DNA of 11,546 nucleotides from CAYFJO01 sp964343305 (GTDB lineage: Bacteria > Planctomycetota > Planctomycetia > Pirellulales > Pirellulaceae): assembly GCA_964343305.1 (NCBI GenBank), contig CAYFJO010000347.1, positions 1 to 11,546 on the forward strand, in the 5' to 3' direction. Below the pieces are notes generated by a model, which searched no databases, was not told the DNA's origin, and worked only from the letters and a program-made list of their open reading frames with translations. Every line of letters starts with the position of its first letter. Position 1 is the first letter of the stretch. The translations under genes and the position numbers were made by a program. This document shows, piece by piece, positions 1 through 7,500 of this stretch.

Positions 1-1255
1 ACGAGATTTCCGGATCGCGGACGATACCTTCGCGGGCGTCGAATATCTGCGTGAGCCTACCATCGGGCCTGGCCGGGGAAAGGACGAAGATTCCGCCTCC
101 GGGGCGGAAGGGACCGTCACTGACTTCGGTGTAGATGTGTGTCGGTTTGAACATGTGCCGTTTCACCAACAACAGTCGCTCGACGTTCACACCGCTTTCG
201 ACAAGGCGGATCGACCCGTCGAGTGACTGCAGTTTCTCCTTGCTCTGCCATGGCGACAGCTCTTTCGCTCGGGCCACCGCGGCCAACTGCTCTCGCCAAG
301 CCCCTGTGTCAACGCCTCGACCGTCCAACGCGTCCAGTCTGCCGCGCACGGCTCCGATTCTCCGTTCGACCTCCTTCCGGCCTTCCATTACCAACCGCTT
401 GATCTTGTCTTCGTCGACCGGCGGGAACACGTCGGCGTATTGTTCGGCGAAGCGGATCTCGTCGACCTCGTGATACGGTTCGTTGCCGACGAATCGAGCC
501 AGGGCGAGCCGATCAAAAGAAAAATCCCCTTCCAGCCGGGCATCGACCGTGCTGGCTGACTCTCGGCTGAGCGACTCCGGATTGCGAAACACCTGCACGA
601 CATCTCGGTCACCTGGCCCGAAGATGAACTTCACGACAATCAGGTTCGTTTCCGTGTTCTGCTCACCCAGGGATTGGAATTGTCCCGGCTCGTGGTCGTC
701 CCGCCCGTTGTTGGCGACCGAGGCTACACCGTAATACGGGCCGCGAGGACGATTGCTGCGGTCGTCGTGCCCGATCTCCAAAACCCTCGTCCGGTCATCC
801 GGACCGGTGTTGAACTCGAAGCTGTAAAACCGCAGGCGTGCCGCGCCGCTGGAGGACGCCGTGGGAACCTGCGACACCCGTTGCAGGAATCCGACGTACA
901 GGATCGTTCCGTCCTTGCCAATTCGTCCGTCTGCGGCCAAGCCGGCCCGATCAAACACACCCCCGCGTTGCACGTCGAGCCGCCGACTGGCTCGACTGTT
1001 GTGATCCAGGGCGACACAACTGCCGTAGTACGGGATTCCGTGCCAGGTTTTCTGATTCGCCCGCAGTTCAGCCGTCCCACGGACCTGCCACGGTTCGCCC
1101 CATCCTGAGCCACCGTCTTTGCCGGCGAGCGCATCCGGTGTCGAGTACTCGAACGTCTCTTCGGCCAGCGTATCTGCCGTCGCACGGCTCGGCGACAACA
1201 GGGCCGTTACCACCACAATCCACAACACCACGAAATCGTACGCCGTGCGAAACAT
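1..1255 (-). CDS. Secreted LamG-like protein with the start of a hydrazine-synthase-alpha-like (HZS) domain; N-terminal part only
   Basis: An uninterrupted minus-strand frame of 418 codons runs from an ATG at 1255 off the left edge; no stop occurs in the window. Residues 1-27 form a signal peptide (hydrophobic stretch VVLWIVVVTALL, then SPSRATA), so the product is exported. Residues about 28-275 look like a concanavalin/LamG-type beta-sandwich as found in many planctomycete surface proteins. Residues about 285-355 are charged and probably helical. From about 370, LLLVKRHMFKPTHIYTE followed by RPGGGIFVLSP resembles the start of the HZS-alpha/TolB-like propeller region found in many large planctomycete proteins. 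That family match is from memory, not a search. The start is supported by GAAAGG (1265-1270), nine bases upstream, and by the signal peptide beginning immediately. A role in hydrazine synthesis should not be inferred: the domain is widespread outside anammox bacteria. The function is unknown. Confidence 0.8.
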   Translation of the reverse strand, partial: MFRTAYDFVVLWIVVVTALLSPSRATADTLAEETFEYSTPDALAGKDGGSGWGEPWQVRGTAELRANQKTWHGIPYYGSCVALDHNSRASRRLDVQRGGVFDRAGLAADGRIGKDGTILYVGFLQRVSQVPTASSSGAARLRFYSFEFNTGPDDRTRVLEIGHDDRSNRPRGPYYGVASVANNGRDDHEPGQFQSLGEQNTETNLIVVKFIFGPGDRDVVQVFRNPESLSRESASTVDARLEGDFSFDRLALARFVGNEPYHEVDEIRFAEQYADVFPPVDEDKIKRLVMEGRKEVERRIGAVRGRLDALDGRGVDTGAWREQLAAVARAKELSPWQSKEKLQSLDGSIRLVESGVNVERLLLVKRHMFKPTHIYTEVSDGPFRPGGGIFVLSPARPDGRLTQIFDAREGIVRDPEIS

Positions 1256-1280
1256 CAGGGCATGCCTTTCGATTGAGCGA

Positions 1281-1318
1281 GCCAGTGTGACCGCGCTGGC
1301 CACAGTCTTGCGAGACTG
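1281..1318 (-). promoter_or_regulatory. Two small hairpins in the leader of the HZS-like gene
   Basis: GCCAG and CTGGC (about 1281-1300) form one stem. CAGTCT (1303-1308) and AGACTG (1313-1318) form a second perfect 6-bp stem with a four-base loop. Both lie 26-63 bases upstream of the ATG at 1255. They may be leader structure, but short stems of this kind also arise by chance, and no riboswitch family was recognised. Confidence 0.25.
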
Positions 1319-1613
1319 ATGGTTGTTCCAAATGGGCCGTAGCAATAACAAAACGGGCCTTGGCCCAGCGGTCGCTGCAAGCATACATTCTAGCGGCAAC
1401 CCGGAGCGCGAGCTAATCCTCTTTCTGCCTGGTAGTGGGTCAGTTTGACTGTAGACGGGCATCTCCGAGGCCCGCCAAACCCGGATTGGTAGCCGCATCC
1501 GCGTTGTGGTTTTGAAGTATTGAATTCCCAACAATTTGCGATATTTGATTGTCCGTTCGTGAATCGTCCGAGCCGGCGATTTCCGCAGACCGGCAGGGGT
1601 AAGAATCGCGCAG

Positions 1614-1646
1614 AAAAACGGGCGACCACAATTTGCGGTCGCCCGT
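1614..1646 (-). terminator. Intrinsic terminator of DUF1559 copy 1
   Basis: On the minus strand ACGGGCGACC (1646-1637) pairs perfectly with GGTCGCCCGT (1627-1618) around a nine-base loop, followed by a run of T (complement of 1614-1618). It starts 28 bases downstream of the stop codon at 1675. A homologous hairpin follows copy 2. Confidence 0.85.
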
Positions 1647-1674
1647 TGATTTTGGGAAAAAGTTGCGGAGGGGT

Positions 1675-2826
1675 TTAACCCTTGCCCGGCAACTTCACTT
1701 GCTGACCATCTTTGCGGCTGCCAAATCGCTGCCAAACCGTGTAGTCAACATTGTGATAGAAGAAGTGAACCGAGCCATCGCCCAGCAACATGTTACAACC
1801 GTTGCCGGAGTGGACGGATTTGAATCCAATGGCATGGATATTGTCTACACGAGTACAAGCATGGTCTAACAGCGTTCCTGTCGGATCAATACTGGCGTGA
1901 GGGGCAATTGCGTTGCCTCCACGTGGTTCTGTCGGAGAATTACACGGCGAAGCCGTGCCAGCACCAGTCGCAATTCCGTGTATCCCCATCCAGCCCCGGT
2001 CCCACGCCCAGGTGTGACGGTTGGGAACGATTTCGCCCGCGAAAAACGTGTTTGCCAGACCATCGGTGATCTCCCCGAATGTTGAGCCGTAGTAACAGGA
2101 GCCAAATGGACCAGAGATATGGTCATTTCGTCCCGAGTGTTCTGCCCAGTTTGAATGTCCTGGGTTGGTATCGCCCGGCACATCAAAGAAGTCGCCATCT
2201 TGTACGATCAGCGGTCCATACTCCGCCGAAGTACGGCAGCCACTTCCGTGAATATTCCTTTGCGCACCCATGTTGGTGGCGTAACAACCAAGTGCATGCC
2301 GATTGTTTTCACCTGGATCGTTCCATTCCCACTTGGGGCTATCCGCTGATGGGCACCAAAACCCGGGAATGTGCACGTCGGTGAAATACTGCTCCTTGGG
2401 CAATTGTTGCGTGCCATTGTGATTGACATCGTTAAAACGGTTTCGGATTCCGTAGCGTTCGCGGAAGTTGTTTCGGTCGTCCTTCACCGCATCGAACAGT
2501 GCCTGTTGTTCCATAAACGGCAGCAACTTGAAAAACACTGAACCCCGACTGCCATTCTCGCCCTCTTGTTGCCCATTTCTTTTGCGCTGACTCTCGCCCC
2601 AGTTATGGCGACCGAACGAATTAAACGGCAAGGCTTTGTAGGTGTCGTTGTAGTTATGCATGGCGATACCAATCTGCTTGAGATTGTTAACGCATTGCGA
2701 ACGACGAGCTGCCTCACGGGCGGCCTGAACAGCGGGCAACAACAAGGCAATCAAAATACCGATAATGGCAATGACCACCAACAATTCAACGAGAGTGAAA
2801 CCTCTTCTCAATTCTGGTCGACTCAT
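1675..2826 (-). CDS. DUF1559 (H-X9-DG family) prepilin-like protein, copy 1
   Basis: This 383-residue protein has a type IV prepilin/pseudopilin N-terminus: RRG followed by FTLVELLVVIAIIG, with predicted cleavage between G9 and F10, a glutamate at position 5 of the mature protein, and a long hydrophobic helix (about 10-33) running into AVQAAREAARR. It is probably inserted in a membrane and presented on the cell surface by a pilin-type pathway. The rest is the DUF1559 domain, a planctomycete family of unknown function and large copy number. The C-terminal signature is HSGNGCNMLLGDG (H339 to D350-G351), with ten rather than the usual nine residues between H and DG. The start is fixed by AAGGAA (2833-2838), six bases upstream. 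It is one of two tandem paralogues; the first 64 and last 47 residues equal those of copy 2, and the middle differs. It has its own candidate promoter and terminator. A role in envelope or pilus-like structures is inference. Confidence 0.95.
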   Translation of the reverse strand: MSRPELRRGFTLVELLVVIAIIGILIALLLPAVQAAREAARRSQCVNNLKQIGIAMHNYNDTYKALPFNSFGRHNWGESQRKRNGQQEGENGSRGSVFFKLLPFMEQQALFDAVKDDRNNFRERYGIRNRFNDVNHNGTQQLPKEQYFTDVHIPGFWCPSADSPKWEWNDPGENNRHALGCYATNMGAQRNIHGSGCRTSAEYGPLIVQDGDFFDVPGDTNPGHSNWAEHSGRNDHISGPFGSCYYGSTFGEITDGLANTFFAGEIVPNRHTWAWDRGWMGIHGIATGAGTASPCNSPTEPRGGNAIAPHASIDPTGTLLDHACTRVDNIHAIGFKSVHSGNGCNMLLGDGSVHFFYHNVDYTVWQRFGSRKDGQQVKLPGKG

Positions 2827-2832
2827 ACAATG

Positions 2833-2838
2833 TTCCTT
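2833..2838 (-). promoter_or_regulatory. Ribosome binding site of DUF1559 copy 1
   Basis: AAGGAA lies six bases before the ATG at 2826, in an A/T-rich leader. It is identical in copy 2 and fixes the start so that the prepilin leader peptide is nine residues long. Confidence 0.8.
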
Positions 2839-2879
2839 AAAAAAGAGAGAGTTGAAAAATGGATGAATTAGAAAAAACC

Positions 2880-2907
2880 AATATAGCTAGAGCGAGAAAG
2901 GCTACAA
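2880..2907 (-). promoter_or_regulatory. Candidate promoter of DUF1559 copy 1
   Basis: On the minus strand TTGTAG (2907-2902) is followed after 16 bases by TATATT (2885-2880), giving a leader of roughly 45-50 bases before the ATG. The counterpart in copy 2 has the same elements with an 18-base spacer. The match to a sigma-70 type promoter is moderate and unproven. Confidence 0.4.
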
Positions 2908-2991
2908 ATAGTGTCGGTTACCTAAAAAAAACTATTAAAACTCGAAATCCCTGACATCGCCGAACGGTCGTGTATTTGCAAACTGCCCTTT

Positions 2992-3010
2992 GATGGATTG
3001 GAAATCCGTC
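2992..3010. repeat. REP-like palindrome at the junction of the two duplicated blocks
   Basis: GATGGATT (2992-2999) pairs with AATCCGTC (3003-3010) around GGA; one pair is a T·G wobble on the plus strand. It lies at the edge of the 41-base spacer between the duplicated blocks. Read on the minus strand, the surrounding bases translate to WRTDFQSI, a phrase I associate with spurious translations of a common planctomycete intergenic repeat. That association is from memory. Confidence 0.4.
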
Positions 3011-3139
3011 CTCCAACATATTGTCTCTGGATGATGGTTTTTAAGTACTGAATTCCCAACGATTTGCGATATTTGATTGTCCGTTCGTGAATCGTCCGAG
3101 CCGGTGATTTCCGCAGACCGGCAGGGGTAAGAATCTCGC

Positions 3140-3175
3140 AAAAAAACGGACGACCACGATTTGTGGTCGCCCGTT
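3140..3175 (-). terminator. Intrinsic terminator of DUF1559 copy 2
   Basis: On the minus strand AACGGGCGACCAC (3175-3163) pairs with GTGGTCGTCCGTT (3157-3145) around a five-base loop, followed by a run of T (complement of 3140-3146). The single non-Watson-Crick position is G·U on the minus-strand transcript but A·C on the plus strand, so the structure suits the minus transcript. It begins 26 bases after the stop codon. Confidence 0.88.
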
Positions 3176-3201
3176 GATTTTGGAAAAAGTCGCGGAGGGG
3201 T

Positions 3202-4365
3202 TTAACCCTTGCCCGGCAATTTCACTTGCTGGCCATCTTTGCGGCTGCCAAATCGCTGCCAAACCGTGTAGTCAACATTGTGATAGAAGAAGTGAACCGA
3301 GCCATCGCCCAGCAACATGTTACAGCCGTTGCCAGAGTGGACGGATTTGAAGCCCCACGAATAAATGTTGTTACCCGGGCTCGTGCAAACATGATCCAGC
3401 AGTGTCCCGGTCGGATCGATGCTGGCGTGCGGTGCAACGGCGTTGCCACCCCGCGCTTCCGTGGGAGCATTGCAGGGCGATGCAGTACCGGCAAACCCGC
3501 CCATGTGGTGATCAACCACCCATCCCCAATCCCAACTCGTGCCAGTCCGGTTGGGAAGAATTTCGCCAGCTAGGAACGTGTTCGCAAGGCCATCAGTAAT
3601 TTCACCAAAGGTAGACCCGTAATAGCACGCTCCAAACGGACCGGAGATATGATCGCCTCGTCCAGTGTGATGTCCCCAGTTGGAGTGACCAGGATTCGTA
3701 TCGCCCGGCACATCAAAGAAGTCGCCGCGCTGAACAATCAGCGGACCAACTTCACTCGGATCGTCCGAGCTGCAACCGCCGCCGGCATCATGGAGAGCTT
3801 GGGCACCATGATTCGGCACATAGCTGCTCAGTGCATGCCGGTTGTTTTCGCCTGGATCGTTCCATTCCCACTTGGGGCCGTCCGATGAAGGGCACCAGTA
3901 ACCGGGAATATGAGCGTCCGTGAAGTACTGCTCTTTGGGCAACTCTTGGGAGCCATTGTGGTTGACGTCGTTATAACGATTCCGGATGCCGAGATTCTCG
4001 CGGAAGTTGTTGCGATCGTCTTTTATGGCGTCAAACAGCGCCTGCTGTTCCATAAAGGGAAGAAGTTTCACCAGCACGGAACCGCGGTGGCCATTTTCAT
4101 TGCGTTCTTGGCCGGCATTCACAATTCGATCAGCCTCACCACCCCAATGCGCCCACGACGAATACGGTAATCTCTTGTACGTGTCATTGTAGTTATGCAT
4201 GGCGATTCCAATCTGTTTCAGATTGTTAACGCATTGCGAACGACGAGCTGCTTCACGGGCGGCCTGAACAGCGGGCAACAACAAGGCAATCAAAATACCG
4301 ATAATGGCAATGACCACCAACAATTCAACGAGAGTGAAACCTCTTCTCAATTCTGGTCGACTCAT
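3202..4365 (-). CDS. DUF1559 (H-X9-DG family) prepilin-like protein, copy 2
   Basis: This 387-residue paralogue of the gene at 1675-2826 has the same prepilin N-terminus (cleavage expected after G9, long hydrophobic helix to about residue 33). Its C-terminal signature is again H-X10-DG (H343 to D354-G355). Residues 1-64 and the last 47 are identical to copy 1. The differences concentrate in about 65-340, especially after residue 64 (RLPYSSWAHWGG against ALPFNSFGRHNWG) and around 200-215 and 290-330. Shared blocks such as KLLPFMEQQALFDA, KWEWNDPGENNRHAL and YYGSTFGEITDGLANTF mark the conserved core of the domain. Cysteines in the middle are mostly retained, which fits an exported, possibly disulphide-bonded domain. 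AAGGAA (4372-4377) precedes the ATG by six bases. Transcription probably starts at its own promoter, though read-through from the upstream gene at 4597-7911 is possible because no clear terminator separates them. Confidence 0.95.
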   Translation of the reverse strand: MSRPELRRGFTLVELLVVIAIIGILIALLLPAVQAAREAARRSQCVNNLKQIGIAMHNYNDTYKRLPYSSWAHWGGEADRIVNAGQERNENGHRGSVLVKLLPFMEQQALFDAIKDDRNNFRENLGIRNRYNDVNHNGSQELPKEQYFTDAHIPGYWCPSSDGPKWEWNDPGENNRHALSSYVPNHGAQALHDAGGGCSSDDPSEVGPLIVQRGDFFDVPGDTNPGHSNWGHHTGRGDHISGPFGACYYGSTFGEITDGLANTFLAGEILPNRTGTSWDWGWVVDHHMGGFAGTASPCNAPTEARGGNAVAPHASIDPTGTLLDHVCTSPGNNIYSWGFKSVHSGNGCNMLLGDGSVHFFYHNVDYTVWQRFGSRKDGQQVKLPGKG

Positions 4366-4371
4366 ACAATG

Positions 4372-4377
4372 TTCCTT
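4372..4377 (-). promoter_or_regulatory. Ribosome binding site of DUF1559 copy 2
   Basis: AAGGAA six bases before the ATG at 4365, in a leader almost identical to that of copy 1. Confidence 0.8.
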
Positions 4378-4418
4378 AAAAAAGAGAGAGTTGAAAAACG
4401 GATGAATTAGAAAAACCG

Positions 4419-4448
4419 AATATAGCTAGAGCGCGAGAAAGGCCACAA
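4419..4448 (-). promoter_or_regulatory. Candidate promoter of DUF1559 copy 2
   Basis: On the minus strand TTGTGG (4448-4443) and TATATT (4424-4419) are separated by 18 bases. The corresponding elements of copy 1 are 16 bases apart, because copy 2 has two extra bases in a GCGC/GC tract. The element is conserved between copies but otherwise unproven. Confidence 0.4.
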
Positions 4449-4596
4449 TAGAGTCGGCTACCTAAAAAGTAACTATTAAACCTCGAAATTCCTGACATCG
4501 CCGAACCGTTGTGTAGCAAACAGCCCTTTGACATCGCCTAGACAAAGAACAGCCACGGTGTGCCGAACAAATCTCCTTCGGTACTTCGTCGGTGGG

Positions 4597-7500
4597 CTAT
4601 TTTTTGTCCTTTTGATTTGCCGCGTGGCCGCGCAGCAACTGGACGATCTTCGGACGCTCTTGTTCGATGCGGTTGAGATCTAGTTTCTGACCAGTACCGT
4701 TGCCAATGGTCGTGTAGAAGTCTGCCAATCCTTTGCTCCACGCTGGCGAAACGACGTCAACCGACGTTTCTCCGCGGTGGTTTTTGGTTTGCACCGAGGC
4801 CCCTTTTTCGAGCAGCAGTTTAACAATATCCGCTCGACACAAAAATGCGGCAACGTGCAGCGGCGTGTTGCCATCGGTGTTGGTGCCGTCGACTTTAGCA
4901 CCGCGCTCGATGAGATACTTGGCGATATCGAACTGGCCATGCAGTGCCGCAGTGCTCAGTGGGGTCGAACCGCCATCGGGTTTCCTTTCGTTGATTCGAC
5001 GTGCCTGTTGTCGAAGGATCTCTTTCGTTCCGTCCAAGTCGCCGCGCGCGATCACTCTGGCGAGCCCCTCTCGGAAGTCGACGTGGGCTTCGTCGATCGA
5101 GCGCTTCAACTCCGCGGCAGCTTCGGCATCGTTGGTGAAGTGGAAAATGAAATCGTTGCTGAACAATCCATCGGGATTTTGCAACTGCACGAGGTGCATA
5201 CCGACCGGCGGTAACTTGTCGAGTTTGACTACGACTCGCTCGTTGTCTTCAAGCATCACGCTGCCGGGGACTCGACGACCGTCCACGATCACGCGAGCGT
5301 CCTGGTGAAGGTGCCGGCCGCTGATCGACATGCTGTGGTTGTCGTTGTGCAGGATCGGAAACCGCTGACGGCCACGTTGCCGCTCGATTGGACCGAGGGT
5401 CCAGATCGCTGGTTGCGGATGTTCGATATCTGCCCGTGCACCGTGACGACCAGTCAATGTTGCGACAAGTTTGCCGCTCGACGTGAGTTCAAGGAGCTTT
5501 GATCGGGGAAAGGTAGCCGAACTCGCCAAGAGTTCGGGGGGATCTTTGGATAACTCTGAAGTCTTGGCGACTTCAGCTACGAGATAATCGCTATCCGTGA
5601 ATTGCAATCGAATCGGCGACGATTTCGTTCCGTTGATCAACACGCCTTCGCCTTCGAGCACGATCGCACCTTCGTTGGCGGATTGTTCCAATGCATTTAA
5701 CAAATCCGCCGTCAAATCGTCTTGGGCAGCCGTCTTGTTGAGTGTCACTTGCCGGGCAAATGATCCCGAGTAGCCGGTGCTGCCTTCCAGGACCATGTCC
5801 CACACGGGATCAAAGCGGCGGCGGCCTGCCCACGAGAATTGCCAGATGCTTCGTTCGGATTGGCCACGTTCGGCGACGCGTGCATAGAAGCCGAAGTCGA
5901 TGATGTTCAAACGGCCTTGCGGCAGGATCAGGAAGCGATCGTAAGCGCCGCGCCAAGTTGGCGCATCCATTCCGGTTCCAGGTGTGTTGGTGCTCACTAG
6001 GAAAGGCATTCGATGACAGTTGCCGCAGACATTTGGCCTGGACTTGGTCGGGTCGAGATCGCCGTCGATGTGAAAAAGCTTGAAGCCTTGTTCGGCCTGG
6101 TCCGAAACGACGTTGTCATACGCGCGTCTCTGTGCCGGTGGATAGGGAACGCTGAGCAAGAACGTCGCCATGTCGTCGCGCTGGGCTGCCGTCAATGCGC
6201 CGGCTTTGCCTTCGTCGTTGACCGTCTCGTCGCCAACCATCGCCATTGTCGATGCGAGGCTGCCATCAATCAGATGTCGCGTGGTGCTGGTCGGATCATC
6301 CCTGCTGCTGTTGGGCTTGTCGGACCCATGAATATTGGCGCTGTTGTTGCCGCCGTACGGGTCGCCCGGAATGCCGTCCCAGTGATACGGTGCCGTGTCG
6401 AGTAGGCCGCGAATCGGCATCGTCGAGCGGGGCATGATCTGGTTGCCGCCGGTTACGATCGGCGTCTTCAAGACCCAGAGCAATTGGTCCGTGTGACCGT
6501 CGGGATGGCAGCTCGCGCAGGAAAAAGTGCCCGTGGTCGATGCGGACGCCGTGTTGAACGCAATTCGGCCGCGTTTGACAGCGGGATGCGTGGGGTCTTT
6601 CAAAGGGATCGTGTCGACAACCTTGGGCCTGGATGTGTCGATCAAATCAACTAGAGAAACCGAGTTTTCCACGGCATTGAAAACCCATGCCCGCGACGGC
6701 TTGCCGTTGGCGGACTCGAGGGCGATACCGCGCGGTACGGCACCAACATCGACGCGGCCCAGAACGCTGCCGTTTCTTGCGTCGACCGTAAACAGCTTGT
6801 CCGATCCCGCAGCGGAGACAATCAGTGTCGAGTCGTCATCGCTGATTTGAATCGCAAATGGCGTGGCTAGTGCCTCGCCCTTCTCCGGTTGCTTGGGCGG
6901 CAGTGGTTCGAGGTCAAAGTAGGTTGGGACACCGTCACGACCATTCCGCGGGTTCCCGACAGAGTTCCAACCTACGCCAACGCTCGTGATTTGATTCAAG
7001 AAGGCACGATTTCCCAGTTCTTTCAAACCATGTTTCTTCGTCCCAGAACGTCCGTTGGCATCGTTGCGTGCGTCGGTTTGAGCGATGTAGACGCGGCCTT
7101 TTGAGTCGATCGTCAGTCCGTACAACAACGTGCCGAGCGTATCGATGGTGTTAACGAGCTTGTCGCTCTTGGTGTCGAAAACGTACAAGTCGCGATCGAG
7201 CACCTTGGGATGTTTGACGATGTCTACGACGTGGCCCAGCGACAGGACATTGTTGACTCGGATCGAATGTTCCCAAGCGTTGAACGTCACCAGATCGCCA
7301 TCGATCTTGTTGCCGCCGGAAAGCTGCGTCTTGTTGTTGGACTCGAACGGAATAACGTAAAGGCGATCGCCGCGAACCGCGATCGCGCGCGGATCTTGAG
7401 CCGTGATCGTGAGTCGTTTGGTGACTTCGCGCGTGGCCACGTTGATGACGGCGACTTGATTTTCGGAAGACAAGGCAACGTAAGCTTTGTCATTGCTGGC

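Larger units (their letters stand above)
1256..1674. other. Intergenic region between DUF1559 copy 1 and the HZS-like gene
   Basis: No convincing gene is present; open frames here are short and lack family features. The left part (about 1256-1440) should hold the promoter and leader of the minus-strand gene starting at 1255, but I could not pick a clear -10/-35 pair. Two small hairpins sit in that leader (1281-1318). Positions 1460-1482 contain a CGGGC/GCCCG inverted repeat without a T-run. From 1507 the sequence belongs to the duplicated block and contains the terminator of DUF1559 copy 1. Confidence 0.6.
1507..2993 (-). repeat. Tandem duplication of about 1.5 kb, copy 1 (promoter, DUF1559 gene, terminator)
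   Basis: This block aligns with 3035-4531 from the TGGTTTT near its left end to GCCCTTTGA at its right end. The offset rises from 1528 to 1538 bases because the second gene is four codons longer and small indels exist in the flanks. The duplicated unit includes the 3' flank with terminator, the whole gene, and about 165 bases of 5' flank, so each copy is a self-contained transcription unit. The copies are separated by 41 bases (2994-3034) that have no partner. Confidence 0.9.
3035..4531 (-). repeat. Tandem duplication of about 1.5 kb, copy 2
   Basis: Partner of 1507-2993, in the same orientation. It contains the second candidate promoter, ribosome binding site, DUF1559 gene and terminator. 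Similarity to copy 1 stops at about 4531, roughly 65 bases short of the stop codon of the next gene at 4597. That gene is therefore not part of the duplication. Confidence 0.9.

Noticed and set aside
1255..1263. Two-codon frame ATG CCC TGA just before the start at 1255, sharing one base with its ATG
   Set aside because: Could suggest translational coupling, but the GAAAGG site is too close to serve this ATG and such a tiny frame is expected by chance.
724..1290. Several overlapping open frames of 100-150 codons on both strands
   Set aside because: They are out of frame with the 418-codon minus frame that has a signal peptide, a ribosome binding site and coherent composition.
1460..1482. CGGGC/GCCCG hairpin in the intergenic region
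   Set aside because: Short stem, no T-run and no second copy in this window; it may be a genome repeat but cannot be shown here.
2935..3262. Small minus-strand frames between the two DUF1559 genes
   Set aside because: They run through the terminator hairpin and duplicated flank. The WRTDFQSI phrase reflects a DNA repeat, not a protein.
4563..4581. CCGAA/TTCGG inverted repeat after the cytochrome gene as a terminator
   Set aside because: Only five base pairs with a nine-base loop and no T-run on the minus strand.
4733..5308. Plus-strand open frame of 191 codons opposite the ankyrin and Ig-like region
   Set aside because: Serine/arginine-rich composition typical of an antisense shadow, and the minus-strand gene is clearly real.
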